In this document: one piece after another, positions 25,071 through 37,334 of the stretch | Layout of the letters: each line of letters starts with the position of its first letter | How positions within the stretch are numbered: position 1 is the first letter of the stretch | NCBI RefSeq assembly: GCF_905475395.1 | Contig: NC_058339.1 | Coordinates: 42,045,172-42,109,171 of the forward strand | Direction of reading: 5' to 3' | Length of the DNA: 64,000 nt | Source of the DNA: Chrysoperla carnea | Lineage: Eukaryota; Arthropoda; Insecta; Neuroptera; Chrysopidae | The notes under the pieces: model-generated | Database searches by the model: none | Seen by the model: the letters and a program-made list of their open reading frames with translations, nothing else | Told to the model about the DNA's origin: nothing | Translations under genes and position numbers: made by a program

Positions 25071-26050
25071 GTAATGAGTTAACTCTGCACAACATCTCTT
25101 AACGAAATTCAAACACTTTTTTGAGCAGTTCAGTTTTCTAAGTGAAAAAACTATCTATCATACACATAAATCTATCAAAAGGCACTATATAGAAATTTGG
25201 AATTTTTATTGTTGGCTCACGGTCTTATATAATATATTTGCTAATAAGATGCAATTGTTTTGGTACATTTTAATTTATCCTAAATTCAATTATTTCAAGG
25301 TTCAATGATAATTATACAAAGATTATATTATTTAAAATAATATTATCAGTAATATTTCAAAGAAATAATTAAAAAAATAAATGTGACATTAATACGCCTA
25401 CGCCAAAAAAGATATTTCCTTACATACTGCGTGCAAGTCGGGGAAGATTAATTTCAGTTTTTTATGAAAAATGTGTTTAGTCACAATAATTATGCGTATG
25501 TGTAAGCTATACTATTAATTTGTCAGTCAATTTTAAATTTAGGGAAAATTCGTATAAAATTGCATACAGAAAATAAGTACAAAAAGAAGATCAATCTAAC
25601 TGAACTAGACTAAAAAACTGTAAGAAATAGTTCCTTTTTTGTTGTTGTGGTTTTGCCTCGCGTTATTTTAGGTTGCTTATATACGTGACTGTAGCAGGTA
25701 ATTAAAGCTATTATTCACATATATGGGATTAAGAAGATAAATTATATCTGGCTCTTTAATAGATTAAAGTTTTTTACTCCTTTATGTCAAACAAAAAATT
25801 CAAAAATATCTTACAGTAATTTGTTGGGGAAATAATTTTTTTTTTTGTGGAATGTAATTTTTCGAGCTAAGAAAAGCTCTTAAAACAGAACAAACAACAC
25901 ACTATATGTTTTCATAAGGTTAAAATGATTATCTTTACAGGTTTGTATTGAAAGTGAAAAAAAAATTATCTTTTGTAACTTTCAAAATAATTTTAAATGT
26001 CCAGAATGTAAAAATGATGTAAACAAACTGTCCATTTTTCAGTAAAATTT
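25071..26050. other. AT-rich sequence, nothing identified
   Basis: No supported feature; the minus-strand frame 25935-26147 runs into the MITE and is not a gene. Confidence 0.4.
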
Positions 26051-26059
26051 GCTCTACAC

Positions 26060-26546
26060 TAGGCATGGGCAAACGTGGCTTAGAGAAGTCCCTCAAACTT
26101 CTGTATCTAAAATACGAGTAAGACAGTGACAGCCTTATCAGAGACAACCAAAAATGCGAGTAAGACAGATAGACAACACTTTTTTTCTACCTTTCTCATT
26201 ACTATTAGAGAAACTGAGATAGGTAGAAGAGTCGCATACCCGTCTCGCTTCCTCCTCTATGAGCAATGCGGACTTGGATAAAAAGACACACAATAAAGTT
26301 TATGACACACAATAAAGTTATAACAAGGCTGACTTTGACTTAAAATAGCTCGCACATGCCTGGTGTAGAGCAGTAATGGGTGAGTTGTTTGTTATAACTT
26401 TATTGTGTGTCTCTTTATCCAAGTCCGTACTGCTCATATAGGAGGAAGCGAAACGGGTATTCAACTATTCTAGGTTGCAACTGTCTTAATAGTATGTTAA
26501 GTTAGGAGTCTGAGGGTCTTCTGTAAGTCACATTTGTCCATGCCTG
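26060..26546. mobile_element. hAT-type MITE with 8-bp target duplication
   Basis: The ends TAGGCATGGGCAAACGTGGC and (reverse of right end) CAGGCATGGACAAATGTGAC match at 16 of 20 positions. The flanks are the identical 8-mer CTCTACAC at 26052-26059 and 26547-26554. An 8-bp duplication and a CAGGcatGGgCAAA-type terminus are hallmarks of hAT elements. The arms pair further in (cccgtctcgcttcctcctct with its reverse near 26440-26458; gacacacaataaagtt with its reverse at 26392-26410, duplicated on the left). Inside, at 26355-26372, the reverse complement of a terminus plus the flanking ctctacac occurs again, so part of an end and its flank has been inverted inward. There is no ORF, so it is non-autonomous. 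Confidence 0.85.
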
Positions 26547-26554
26547 CTCTACAC

Positions 26555-27320
26555 CTTGAATTATGCATTCTGCCCTACGTAATTTTTATTTATAAAACAA
26601 GTGGGTAACTGATAAGCGATAATAATCTAATGTTGATATAAATATGATACTTCATTTCACTGATAATCATAAATAATAATAATAAAAAGTATAAAACAGT
26701 TTTTTGGTTAAATAAACAAGGGGTTGTTAATATGTTTTGACATATATAAAATTGATTTTATCATGGATCAATTATCTTTTTATTTTTATTTTTTGTGTTT
26801 AGTTACAAATAATAAAAGATAATATCGTAATAGAATTGAAATATGTTTCCGATTTATTATATTTAATAAAATAATTTTGGGGTACCTAAACAATATTTGT
26901 ATAATACGAGAAATATTTATATGGTTATTAATAATTGTAGTATACATATAATAGTTTTTCACTTGAAATTGAAAAATAGTGGATAGAATATCCCGCAACG
27001 ATCCGGCGAAGGTGCTCAAATATCCGAAAGCATGTATGAACACTATGGGATAATCCTAATATCGAATAGGCTAGTTTACTCATAAAAATGTAAAACTAGA
27101 CTTGATGCCATGCAAAAATTTGAAAGTGAAATTAAAATTGATTAAAAAACGAAGAAGTTATAAAAAATCAAAGATTGAATTCAAAGGTTACTCATCTCCT
27201 TTTAACAAAACATAGTTCGATCTTTATTTCGATCTTGAACTTAATCTTCAAGGTCAAGGTTCATACATTAACACGGCCCACTTTTGTTCTGATTTAATTA
27301 GCGCTCTCGCTATGTTATCC
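26555..27320. other. AT-rich sequence, nothing identified
   Basis: No supported feature. Confidence 0.4.
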
Positions 27321-27545
27321 AAAAAATGTTTGAAACAAAAATTGTCTATTTTTTACAAGGAACATTTTTTAAATTTAAACTTTTGTTCCATCTCTTACGG
27401 TTTATAAGTTGGGTAAAATGAATCCAATACCCTATTGACCAGTGTTGCTTATTTATGAACTATAAGCCATTCTTTACGGGCTGAGCCCACTATAACTATT
27501 GTTGAGAAATTTCCAGTGGAGATAGTTGGGTGGATAGACTAATAT
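27321..27545 (-). repeat. family A dispersed repeat, central fragment
   Basis: It matches the reverse of 33985-34130: a 'gaaac..aacaattttt' block, ggaacattttttaaa, cttttgttccatctct, acggtttataagttgggt, and a tattgacc..gttgct..tttatgaact block. Both termini are missing. Confidence 0.6.
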
Positions 27546-29027
27546 GGACCACCGTGCATCAGATAAGTTTCTTTATACTTCTTTTCTAATTCAAATTAGA
27601 TCGAAATTAAATACTAACACCTGAGAGTGTTTGTTTTTACTGTAAGTTATTGCAAAAATTTAACATATTTTCAATTTTTTAAGAAAATTATTTTAAAATT
27701 ATTTTCATTCCTTTTAAGCAATATAAATTATTATGTACTATATGATTGTTAACACCGCGCTAGATATCATTCTACTAATTATTTAAAAATAATATTTTAG
27801 GCTGGCTGTAGTTTTAATATGATTTAGTTCCAGCGTTAAAGAAGACAACCGCTCTCAAATACGAATGACTTAAAGGCAAATTCAGTCCTCTCAAAAACGT
27901 TGTCTGCAATCGTACCATAAAATCTTTTAAAAATTTTTCTTTTCGCCCTAAGCATGCAAATTGATTAATTCCGTTTTTTCATTATTAAGGAGTAAAGAAG
28001 TGGGCGGTGAATGGGTGAGCTACTATAGTCGAAATGCTGAGGCAAATTCTTTGAGTTAACTTATTCAATTATATGGATTAGACAAATTATACATTACCCA
28101 CATTATTGACCTCGGTTGAATAGACAATAACAATAATTGTAATATCAGAGATAATAATCGGTATATACTATTTATAAAAACAAGAATAGATATGTAAAGA
28201 ATTGGGGTAGATTTTACACACATACTTTTGGTACTTGACTAAAATAATAATAACGCCCTATGATTAAATATATATTTCAATAAACATATGATTTTTAGTA
28301 CTATGATGCTGTTACAATAGATATTGACAACATATGTTAAAATTTATATATTATACAGATTATATCAAAATTATACATTATATAGGATCATCATATCCAA
28401 TTTATCTATAACGAAGCTTTTTTTTTTTATATAAATTTGTAAGTTTTATTTCCGTTTTAATTTGTTATACTTTTTATGATATCACATAGCAGTCGCAAAT
28501 GTATAGATTAGAACATTTCCGGAATTTATTTTTAGTTTTAGCAGTTCTGTCAATTTCGTAAAAGTTCGACTGAAATTATCTATTATTTCATTCAAATTAT
28601 CTATTATCATTTATTTCATTGAAAATGTTTTATATAGTTTCCAAAACGAAATAGTTTTTATAGAAATACAAAATTTCAAGTGCGTTTTTTTAATTATAAT
28701 TCAGAAGATTTTACCTTTTTATAATGTTCAACGTAATGAGCACAATAAAATAAAATATTGATTCAACATACCTACAGCATTTTTAAGTTTAATTTTTACC
28801 TTTTTCCATTTTATACCAAATGGAAAATGTTCCAAAACGACTAGTCTATAATGTAAACCAATATTTATAGACTTCCAATGTGTAACAATCTTATTTTTTG
28901 GCGATTATCAATAAATTAATAATTGTTGTTATTCGAATTGAAAAATAAGAAAAAATGGCTTAAGATATTTATATTATTTTTTCTCGATTTTCGAAAACAA
29001 AAGAAAAGTTACGTTCAGTCGTTTTTA
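27546..29027. other. AT-rich sequence, nothing identified
   Basis: No supported gene. The + frame 28923-29117 runs into family B sequence. Confidence 0.45.
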
Positions 29028-29260
29028 ACCCACGAACTAAAAAAAAGGCACGTTATAAATTTGCCAGCTATTTGTGTTTTTCTGTCTGTCTATGGCATCG
29101 TAGCGCCAAACGGATGAACTGATTTTGATATGTTTGGTTTTGTTTGAAAGGTAATTTAATGGAGAGTATTCTTAGTTATTTTTCAATTGCGAATTTTGTT
29201 TTAAGGAAAAAGGCGATTTAATGGATAGTGTTCTTAGATATGTTTCAAATCAAATTTTGT
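29028..29260 (+). repeat. family B dispersed repeat, copy 2
   Basis: In order: cccacgaactaaaaaaaagg, ttataaatttgcc, a gtctgtctatggcatcgtag block, ccaaacggatgaactgattt, and tttgtttgaaaggtaattta, the last used twice. It has the same strand sense and order as 51838-52180. From memory, families with this 'ggcatcgtagctcctaaacg' wording are widespread in insects, but I do not know their class. Confidence 0.7.
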
Positions 29261-30297
29261 AAATTTAATTTGTCAATTTGTTAACACTCCTAATATTTCA
29301 TTTTAATCATCAATAAGTTTTAATCTTAAGCAATAAGTACAAACCTAGACATAATGGCTCCGTCTCCCACTGTCAATTTAGTACGTTATATCCGCCTTTT
29401 TGTATTAAAATTCATTTTGAAGATCATATATATACTATCGTTTCATATAAATCAGTCAGTGGTTAAAAGATTTATCTAATTCTCGAAGAACGCAGTTAGC
29501 TTGAGATTTTATGATTACCAAAAAAACATAAATAAACGGAAATAAAACAAAAAAAATCTAACAAAATTTTAAATTTTCTTTGTAAAGAACATTGTGCTAG
29601 TCAGTCAACAAGTAGAACAACTTAATAATATTTTAATATTAGATGAAACCCGTTAAAAATCAATACATCATTTACAGCTTTTTTCAAAATGTTTACTGTA
29701 AACATTTGAATCTGAGCGCTTCCAGTGTTTATTTTTGGTTGATCATTAGTTTATTTAAATTTAATCTCCATTTTGTTAAATAAAGATTATTTTTTAAAAC
29801 GTACCTACATTTTACTAAACTATTTTTTTTAAACTTACAGTTTAATAATTTCCCAACGTTTTCATCGTAATATTATTTCCCAGTTTATTTGCAAATAGAA
29901 ACTTTAAAATAATTTTCAACAAAACTCGTACGAAATAGTTTTATTCCAAGGAATATTTTCAATAGTCATATCATAGTTTATTTGGCAAGAAGGAGGAAGT
30001 AGCTGGAAGTCGTAGCACCATGTAGTTCGATTAGTATGAATACGTAAAAATAGGAAAAATCTAATTTCTTAAAATAAAAGTAAAAATCATATTTTTCATA
30101 GAATTTTGAGTAATGAGCATATATGAATTTAATTTGCTAACATTAAAATTATCGCACCCTCTAATCAAAGAAATTCAGAAATAAAATTTTTTCCAATCTA
30201 CCATATTAATCAAATATCGGATTCTTTGTGCCAACTTGAGTTTTTTACCTAAAAATTACTAGTTTTGGCAGGTTAACTAATTTTTAACTGGTTTCAA
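29261..30297. other. AT-rich sequence, nothing identified
   Basis: No supported feature. Confidence 0.4.
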
Positions 30298-30888
30298 ACA
30301 AAAAAGGAGGAGATTCTCAATTCGACTGTATTTTTTTTTAATGTTTGTTACCTCAGAACTTTCGACTGGGTCAACTTTCAACTGAAAGCTGGTGATTCTC
30401 GTGTGGTCCCATTTCAATTTGGTTCAGTCCTGAAAATGGCATCCATGAGAAAACCATATAAGTCTTAAATTTTCATTAAGTATGTGCGCGACAAATCAAC
30501 GAATAACTCAATATCACGCCAACCGATTTCGATTTCGATTCTTTTTTTAGTGAGAAATTAGCTAGTGTACTTCAGATTCACTAGAAAAAAAATGAAAAAA
30601 CTTTTACTTTAACAAAAAGAAAACCGACTTCAAAAACAAAACTATTCCAAAACAAATTAATATACAAATTATAATGTAGTTACAATTATTGTCATTTTTG
30701 GAGTCGGTGTCAGCCAAGTTAATGTAGCAAACTGTTCTATCACAGTTGTTTCCTTGGCTGACACCGACTACAAAAATAACAATATTTGTAACTACATTAT
30801 ATTATCGTTATTTTTTACTTTTTAGTGCATTTTAATTTGTTTTGGAATAGGTTTGTTTTTAAGTCGGTTTTCTTTTTGTTTTTCTTAA
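30298..30888 (+). repeat. family C composite repeat, copy 1
   Basis: Two parts. 30298-30600 holds aaaaaaggaggagattctca, attcgactgtattttt, ttacctcagaactttcgact, and tgtggtcccatttcaat. 30613-30878 is a palindrome with arms of about 106 and 127 bp, ending caaaaagaaaaccgactt / aagtcggttttctttttg, with tggctgacaccgact paired at the inner ends. TTAA stands at 30609-30612 on the left, with a displaced TTAA at 30885-30888. The same two parts occur in opposite orientation at 62399-62910, so they are one repeat unit. TTAA boundaries suggest a piggyBac-like MITE component, but no transposase is seen. Confidence 0.75.
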
Positions 30889-31971
30889 ACTATAATTGCA
30901 TTAAATTGTATATTCAATCCCATCTTAGGTCAGTTTCATATTTTTTATAATGGTATTTTATACTGTTAGAACGTCTATGTATTTCCTATCTGGTTTAATG
31001 TTTGATCTGAGTTTTCATTCTCTTTTGCCTGAGTATACGTACAGCCCCTTAGAGCATCGGATATTCAACAAAAACCATAATTATAATAAAATATCTAATA
31101 TAATATGAATTCAAACACAAATTCAATGGGAAATATAAAACCTACACACACAAAATTGTAATAATTCTCAAAGTGAAAACAGCAGGAGATTTTTTGCATT
31201 TTATAAAATATATTTTAAAAATTATATACTCTACTATTTTTTTTTTAATTTTATTTAAAATAAATGTAACTGTTTTTGTTTGAACAAAAAAAAAAAAAAA
31301 CTAGGTTTATTTTTAAAACGTAACACAAAGTATAACTACTGCTGGCTGAGCTGCTTCAAGCTACACATAAGTACACTAAGTACAAAAATACTTACCTATT
31401 TTGTTTTTGTTTTTTGTTTGTAAATATGTACTTGAATTGTGTTTTTACTGTGAAACACGTTAGAAGAGCATGTATACTACTGATAAAAATAATTGAACGT
31501 ACCTGAAAGTATATCGTATCTCCTTTTTAACACATTTAGCTGTACTCTATCTGCCTTACAATCAAAATTTCTACAAGATCGAATTAGTACTTTAAAATAT
31601 TTCATTCACCTTCTCTCGCGATGGAAAGTAACGCAATTATTTTTGTATGATAGAAATGAAAAATCACTTATTCTATTCTCACACACAAACATACTTTCCC
31701 GCACGAAAATTGAAGATAAACTTATATTCTCTCCTTCGTAATGGAACTTGCGAGCACTTACAAACGTTTAAATATCTGAAGGCAAATTCATAATTTATTC
31801 TCTTGAAAATTTATTTCTTTCAAAAAAGGGGTTATCTGGAAAGTTTTTCTTGAGTTTTGAAAATAGGTGATTTTACAGATATTGAGGTGCTCTTTTCGAA
31901 TTTTAAAAATTATAATTGTTAACAAAATTGCCTGTCGGCAGAACTCAATAGATTAATAAGTTTATTGAGCC
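30889..31971. other. AT-rich sequence, nothing identified
   Basis: The 82-residue frame 31493-31741 has no recognisable motif. Confidence 0.4.
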
Positions 31972-32300
31972 ATGGCTTCTTATATAGGAAACTGTTTTAT
32001 TTGCGAAAATCTACTAATTGATGGCGAGGTAGCTGAAGTTATGGAAAAAGGATAAAAACACATAAAAAAAACGCACCGCTTACTAGTTACCCCGCGAAAC
32101 GCATAATAAATAGCACTTTGCGGCGACCCCGAAACTGTTGATTTTATGGAACAAATTCCCGTACATAAATTGTAGGAGGTGTATTAGTTTCTAATTAAAT
32201 TTTTTATAGATATTTTCCTCGTTAAATGACTCGGAAAGGAAATATGGTAGTGGGAGCCGCAAAGATACGACGTAACAAAGTGGAAATTTGAAAAGAGCAC
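31972..32300 (+). pseudogene. possible decayed Cys-containing protein gene
   Basis: An ATG at 31972 opens MASYIGNCFICENLLIDGE, continues to VAEVMEKG and stops at 32053. A CxxC pair followed by a 'GEvxEVxxKG' stretch reminds me of an uncharacterised Cys/His-rich family common in aphids and other arthropods, in which about 40 residues later an 'H-K-x-C-R' motif appears. A degraded VDFMEQIPVHKL followed by stop occurs here at about 32128-32176. Several stops and frame changes lie in between. The comparison is from memory and the match is short, so this is tentative. If real, it is a dead copy. Confidence 0.3.
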
Positions 32301-32302
32301 TT

Positions 32303-32618
32303 CAAAATCTATAAAATTACATATTTTCAAAATTCTCGGAAAAGTTTCCAGGTTTAACTACCAAATGACTAGACTGAATAAATTTATGTGATATTTTTTC
32401 TTTTGCACTATGCATTTCGAATTTGTCTGCCGGGAAAATTTTCCATGTAAGAGATTGAGTACAAAATCTATAAAATTACATACTTTCAAAATTCTCGGAA
32501 AAGTTTCCAGGTTTAACTATCAAATGACTAGACTAAATAAATTTATGCGATATTTTTTCTTTTGCACTATGCATTTCGAATTTGTCTGCCGGAAAAATTT
32601 CTCATGTAAGAGATTGAG
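32303..32618 (+). repeat. 159-bp tandem duplication
   Basis: Unit 1 (32303-32461) and unit 2 (32462-32618) both begin caaaatctataaaattacat and end catgtaagagattgag. They differ by only a handful of substitutions, so the duplication is recent relative to the neighbouring decay. One frame reads MHFEFVCR.NF.CKRL in each unit. That frame may continue the decayed gene just upstream, but this is speculative. Confidence 0.9.
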
Positions 32619-33799
32619 AACATGTTGAGTGAGAATCTGAGTTACGAATTTACGGAAAACAGAAAATTAGGTGTAAGTACCATACTGGTTTGCGCAAAAG
32701 ACAAAGTTTTGAATTTTGAATACTTTGGTATTTTTTTATCAGTTTTAAGCAAAAAATTAAAAATGAAATATTTTATTTAAAGAAAAATGTGTAATTTTTT
32801 CCAATCTCTGAGGAAATTCGCTTAGTAAATGTAGCTCTTGCACTACAAATTTTCATCAGTTTACTAATCATTCTTTTATAGAGTTTTCTTTAAGAATACA
32901 TCAATTATTAGAAAGGAAAACAAAGTTCAAAAAAAGATGATTTGATTCTTTGATGTAACTAAATCTCTTTTCGAAACTGTAAAGATGGCATTGCATGTCG
33001 AATAAAATGCTTCCATATACATAGTTATGAAACACAAAAACTTATTTCAGTTGGTAGAGATTTTAAAAACATGTCTGTACAATAATAATACCTATGCTAA
33101 GGTAAGCACTTCATAATAGTAAAAACTCCAAGTACTCCTGATGTATAAACAAGACACCCTGCTGTTATATAATATAACAATAATATTATATACATATTAT
33201 TATTATTACTATTTATTTTATTTAAAAATGTACAAATGGGCTTTATATGACAATTGTTGTTGTTTAAATACATTTGTTAATATATTTATAAACAGTTATA
33301 GATTTATATTATTTATAAAACCACATTATTGTAGAGTTACAAGAGGGACTTTTTGTTTTGTGCACATGCATTACCATTGAAATGTTTGTATTTATTATAG
33401 TTCATTGCATTTTTGTAACAAAAAAATTTAAATATTTAAATTTACTTGGATATTGTCCATACATCCATTTTGTGAAATCAATCATTATATTTAAAAAATA
33501 ATTTAAATATTATAATATGGGTTGAAATCCAGTTTTTGATTTTTGTTCAATAATTTCATGGGAAAAATATATTAGTAGCGTATTTCCAACACAAAGTTTC
33601 TAAAGATAAAAAATTCATTCATCCATGATTTAGAGAGAAATTCTAAAATTTATTCATCAAATTAAGTAGAATTACTTAAGTGCTGGTTGTTACTACCGGT
33701 CATTATTATTGCCTAGTCTTGGAAAAAGCATCCATAATAATATTGATCTAATATTCGTTTGCAACATTGACTTTTACAATACGCTTTTTTACGATAATA
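32619..33799. other. AT-rich sequence, nothing identified
   Basis: The frame 33141-33380 is low-complexity I/Y-rich translation of AT-rich DNA. No gene. Confidence 0.45.
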
Positions 33800-34385
33800 G
33801 TATATTTAGTTTAGTCCCAAGTTTGTAACGCTTGAAAATATTGATGCTACGAAAAAAATTTTGGTATATGTGTTCATAGAATCACCTGATTAGACGTAGT
33901 TCCCGCTTGTCTGTCCGTCTGTCCGTCTGTCCGTAAGCACGATAACTCAAAAACGAAAAGAGGTTTCAAGGAAAAAGTGAGGTCGAGTTCGTAAATGAGC
34001 AATATAGGTCAATTGGGTTTTGGATCCGTAGGGCCCATTTTGTAAACCGCTAGAGATAGAACAAAAGTTTTAGTGTAAAAAATGTTCCTTAAAAAAAAAT
34101 AAACAACTTTTATTTGAAACATTTTTTTGTAAACATCACTGTTTACCCACGAGGGTGGTAATTAGGTGCAAATTTTATAATATGTATTAATATGGGAATA
34201 TCAGTTATGTGTGTGTGGCTATTTCAGAGTGGATATCTTTCTTTGTTTACGTGACATCAAAAAACAAACGATTGCGTCACCAACACTGTCTATGCATGGT
34301 ACTTCAACAATTAACTCAGTCAATTGTACTGTCTATGCATGGTGCTTCAACAATTAACTCAGTCAATTGTTTGTTTCACTTTTTC
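33800..34385 (+). repeat. family A dispersed repeat, longest copy
   Basis: The best-preserved forward copy: tttagtcccaagtttgtaac, gatgctacg.aaaaattttg, gtctgtccgtctgtccgtct, cgataactcaaaaacgaaaa, aggtcgagttcgtaaatgag, and ggtcaattgggttttgg. It then has tgtaaaccgctagagatag, a tgtttacccacgagggtgg block, and the ttcaacaattaactcagtca end. The last part is tandemly duplicated with a 43-bp period (34285-34327, 34328-34370). The 78-residue frame at 34209-34445 is repeat sequence, not a gene. Confidence 0.8.
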
Positions 34386-35492
34386 TTTTTAACTTATCAT
34401 AGAAATACAATAATTATTTTGTGCTTTTTAGCTAAGCTAGATTAAAAAAGGCATGTTTTTAGTTTTTCAACGCATAACTTATTTTTTACTTTTTAGTTCA
34501 GCAAGCTAGGAAAGCGATTATTTTCGTTTTTATTCGTTTTTTCAACTATTATTTATTAATATTATGGAATGTTAACTGCGCTTCCACCAGAATTACATGA
34601 ATTATTTTCTGTTATAAAATCGTTAATCCTGAATATCTTGATCAGGATAATCGTACAAAATTACCTAATTATTGTACTGTGTGCAAATTTTTGATTTAAT
34701 CCAACGTTTTAAAATGGGTGAAAATCGCGCTAAAAAGTTCTGTTACGTAGATACATAGATATATAGATAAATACCAAGCGAATAAAAGTTTGTTAAAAGC
34801 CAGACTGTCATTTTAGATGACAAATAATGCCAAAATGGTATTTTTTGATGCATTTTAATAAACAGTGAAAATATTAATAATATAATTAAATATAAATAAT
34901 TTGTTGCTAGGGAAAATAAAGAAAAATCAATAATCAAAATTCCTAAAAAGGAAAATCTGATTGATACGCCGATTCTATAGAGTACGATTATGCCTACCCT
35001 CCTTATCGATTCATTCTGGTTTATATAACTTATGCAGCAATGAAGTTTAGTAATAAAATATTTTATTTATCATCATAAGATATTTTAGTTCCAAACCTTC
35101 TGATTTCAAGTAGAATATAATAAAAGAATCGGTAATTAATATGTTACAAATATATAGAGGTTGGTTCTTAAGTAAAGGAAATAAAACAAAATCTATTATT
35201 ACAAAAATAAACAATATAAACCTATATCAATTATTATGTACATAAAATCTTTTTGTATGAAATAATTCTGGGTGTTTCTAAGCATGTATCATACATGTCT
35301 TTACAATTTCAAAAAAGGTCCAGATTTAAATAATATGGTTTAATCCCAATAGAAAACCAAACTCGATGTGCATTGCACCCTTAGGCATGATGTTATATAT
35401 AATAGGGTAAGACGTAGTACCTAGAATCAGTATTTACATGTTTGTGTTTTTAAGACCATAAATTAAAATATCATAATAGAAAACGTGTCTCC
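34386..35492. other. AT-rich sequence, mostly unidentified
   Basis: 34640-34800 has weak similarity to the LINE-tail type at 24881-25070 (gaataaaagtttgttaaaag). Otherwise nothing is supported. Confidence 0.4.
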
Positions 35493-35881
35493 TTTTATTC
35501 GCTGTGTGCGTAGTCATGGTAGAGACAATAAAATCGATGCCAGGGCTTCCAGTGAAAAATAAAGGACACTGTTATGACTAATTTGCAGTTCTTTACATGT
35601 TAATGTTATAGAAAAATGTCAAATTAAAATTATTGAAACACTAATTAATTAAACTTAATGCAATAAAAATTATGAAAATAAGAAATCAAATTGCTCAAGT
35701 ATTATTTTTCAAATTATTATAATTATTTATTTAAATTTGTGAGACAATACTATTAAATTTTCAATGTAAGTCATAAATGCAATCCATACTATTATATATG
35801 CATCCATACAATTCTATAATTAAAGTAGTGTATCGTTACCATGGAAACGCCTCCAAAAAAACTCACGCACGGTGCGAATTG
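35493..35881 (+). repeat. family D dispersed duplicate, copy 1
   Basis: It aligns almost end to end with 46877-47303 on the same strand, starting at tttattcg.tgtgtgcgtag and ending at cacacggtgcgaat. Long identical runs include aaattaaaattattgaaa and ttatttaaatttgtgagaca. This copy has lost about 30 bases near 35528 and a few more near 35567, which break the reading frame still open in copy 2. Confidence 0.85.
35835..35848. promoter_or_regulatory. RFX X-box-like palindrome
   Basis: GTTACCATGGAAAC fits the RFX X-box consensus (GTNNCCATGGNAAC) in both half-sites. It lies inside a family D copy. In the other copy the site reads gttactatgaaaac and is broken. This may be coincidence. Confidence 0.25.
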
Positions 35882-37001
35882 CACTGTAATTCCTCATGAC
35901 TGTTTTTTTGAAGATTCCTTGTAGTTGGCCCCGGTAAAATAACTCAAGCATAGTTTTTATATTGAAGGTACACTAGTTAACGTATTTAAAACTTTACCTT
36001 CTCAAAATTAATTGTTATGTTTAAAACTAAATTATGGTCTAAGAACTAGCTCACCATTAACCAACGATTTATGTTGAGAATAATTTACAAAACTTTTTGG
36101 CAAAAATATTATTATTTTTAATTTATTCGAAGTCTGAACAAGATTGACAATCACTATTCAGTTGTCAGTTTCAGAATTCTCAAAAAATACCTCCCATTTC
36201 AATATAAATGCTGTCTAATAAATCGTAGCCGAAAACTACAAAAAAATTCAAATAACACTTGACTCTACGTACTACTTTCTACCCTATATAGTTACATTCG
36301 TATATACATACTTTTGAAAAAGGGTTTTCTGTATAATTCACAATTTGGTTTGCGTTATAATCGCCTTATCCATACATATTTATGTGAATGCGATTTTGTT
36401 TTTAAAACCATTTACTGTTTACTAAGGAGGTTTACAATATCAAACTGTGTATTTTTCTCGGTATTTAATTTTTTATTATTTTGGTCTTCAAATATTTTAC
36501 AATTCTTTTATTTTGTGGTAATGTTTATTTGTACGGGTGTGTTTGATATAACGCCCTTAAATCCACAAGAGGTTTTTATGCTTATAATATACTCTAGAAA
36601 TTTTAAAGTGTAACAAAATATTTTTAAGTAATTAATTATTATTCGTTTTATTTCATACAAAAAAATAATGCAGTTTTGCATTTATAAAATCTTAATTTTA
36701 TTCGTATTGTTTGTTTGATTTTGTGTTTTCAAAGAATTTATTCGGCCAGTGGGCTGATTTTCGTGACCGATTGAGGTCCACAAAAACGATCAATGGTTTT
36801 TTGGTGTATTTTTTCTGTTAAATCCGAAATTCAAGTACGTTTTTTTCGAAATATGATGCAGAAACTTTTCATAGATAATTTATAAGTTTATAAAGCTACA
36901 AATCATGCAAGGCAATGATTTTTTTTTAAAACTGTCAAACTGTTAATATTATTCACAAAAATTAACCCCTACAAAGAATGTATGGATCTGAACAAAGACT
37001 T
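35882..37001. other. AT-rich sequence, nothing identified
   Basis: The 99-residue frame 36314-36613 is rich in F/Y/L/I and has no recognisable motif. I do not call it. Confidence 0.45.
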
Positions 37002-37066
37002 CCCGACTAGAAATTGTCCCAGTACTTATATTGGGGCCCGCTTGGGATTTGTTGGGGCATGTCCCA

Positions 37067-37334
37067 ATAGGTCTATCCCAATCGGGATCCGATTGGGAAC
37101 CTTTTGGGATAGCCCAATGTAAAAATAGGTGATTTTATAATAGTTTTTCCCAACTGGGGCCTATTTGGTAACTTATTGGGAAAGCCCAAATTAAATTAAA
37201 ATAGGTCTATCCCAATTGGGATCCAATTGGGAACCATTTGGGATAGCCCAATGTAAAAAACGGCGATTTTAAATAGTTTTTCCCAACTGGGGCCTATTTG
37301 GTAACTTATTGGGAAAGCCCAAATTAAATTAAAT
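37067..37334 (+). repeat. two 134-bp subterminal tandem units
   Basis: Each unit starts ataggtctatcccaat, contains tttttcccaactggggccta and ends gcccaaattaaattaaa. The two differ at a few positions. They sit just inside the left end of the 1.7-kb element and may act as transposase-binding arrays, by analogy with other DNA transposons. Confidence 0.85.

Noticed and set aside
34209..34445. 78-residue + strand frame
   Set aside because: It covers the tandemly duplicated end of a family A repeat.
36314..36613. 99-residue + strand frame as a membrane protein
   Set aside because: Hydrophobicity is explained by T-rich sequence; there is no signal, motif or splice support.
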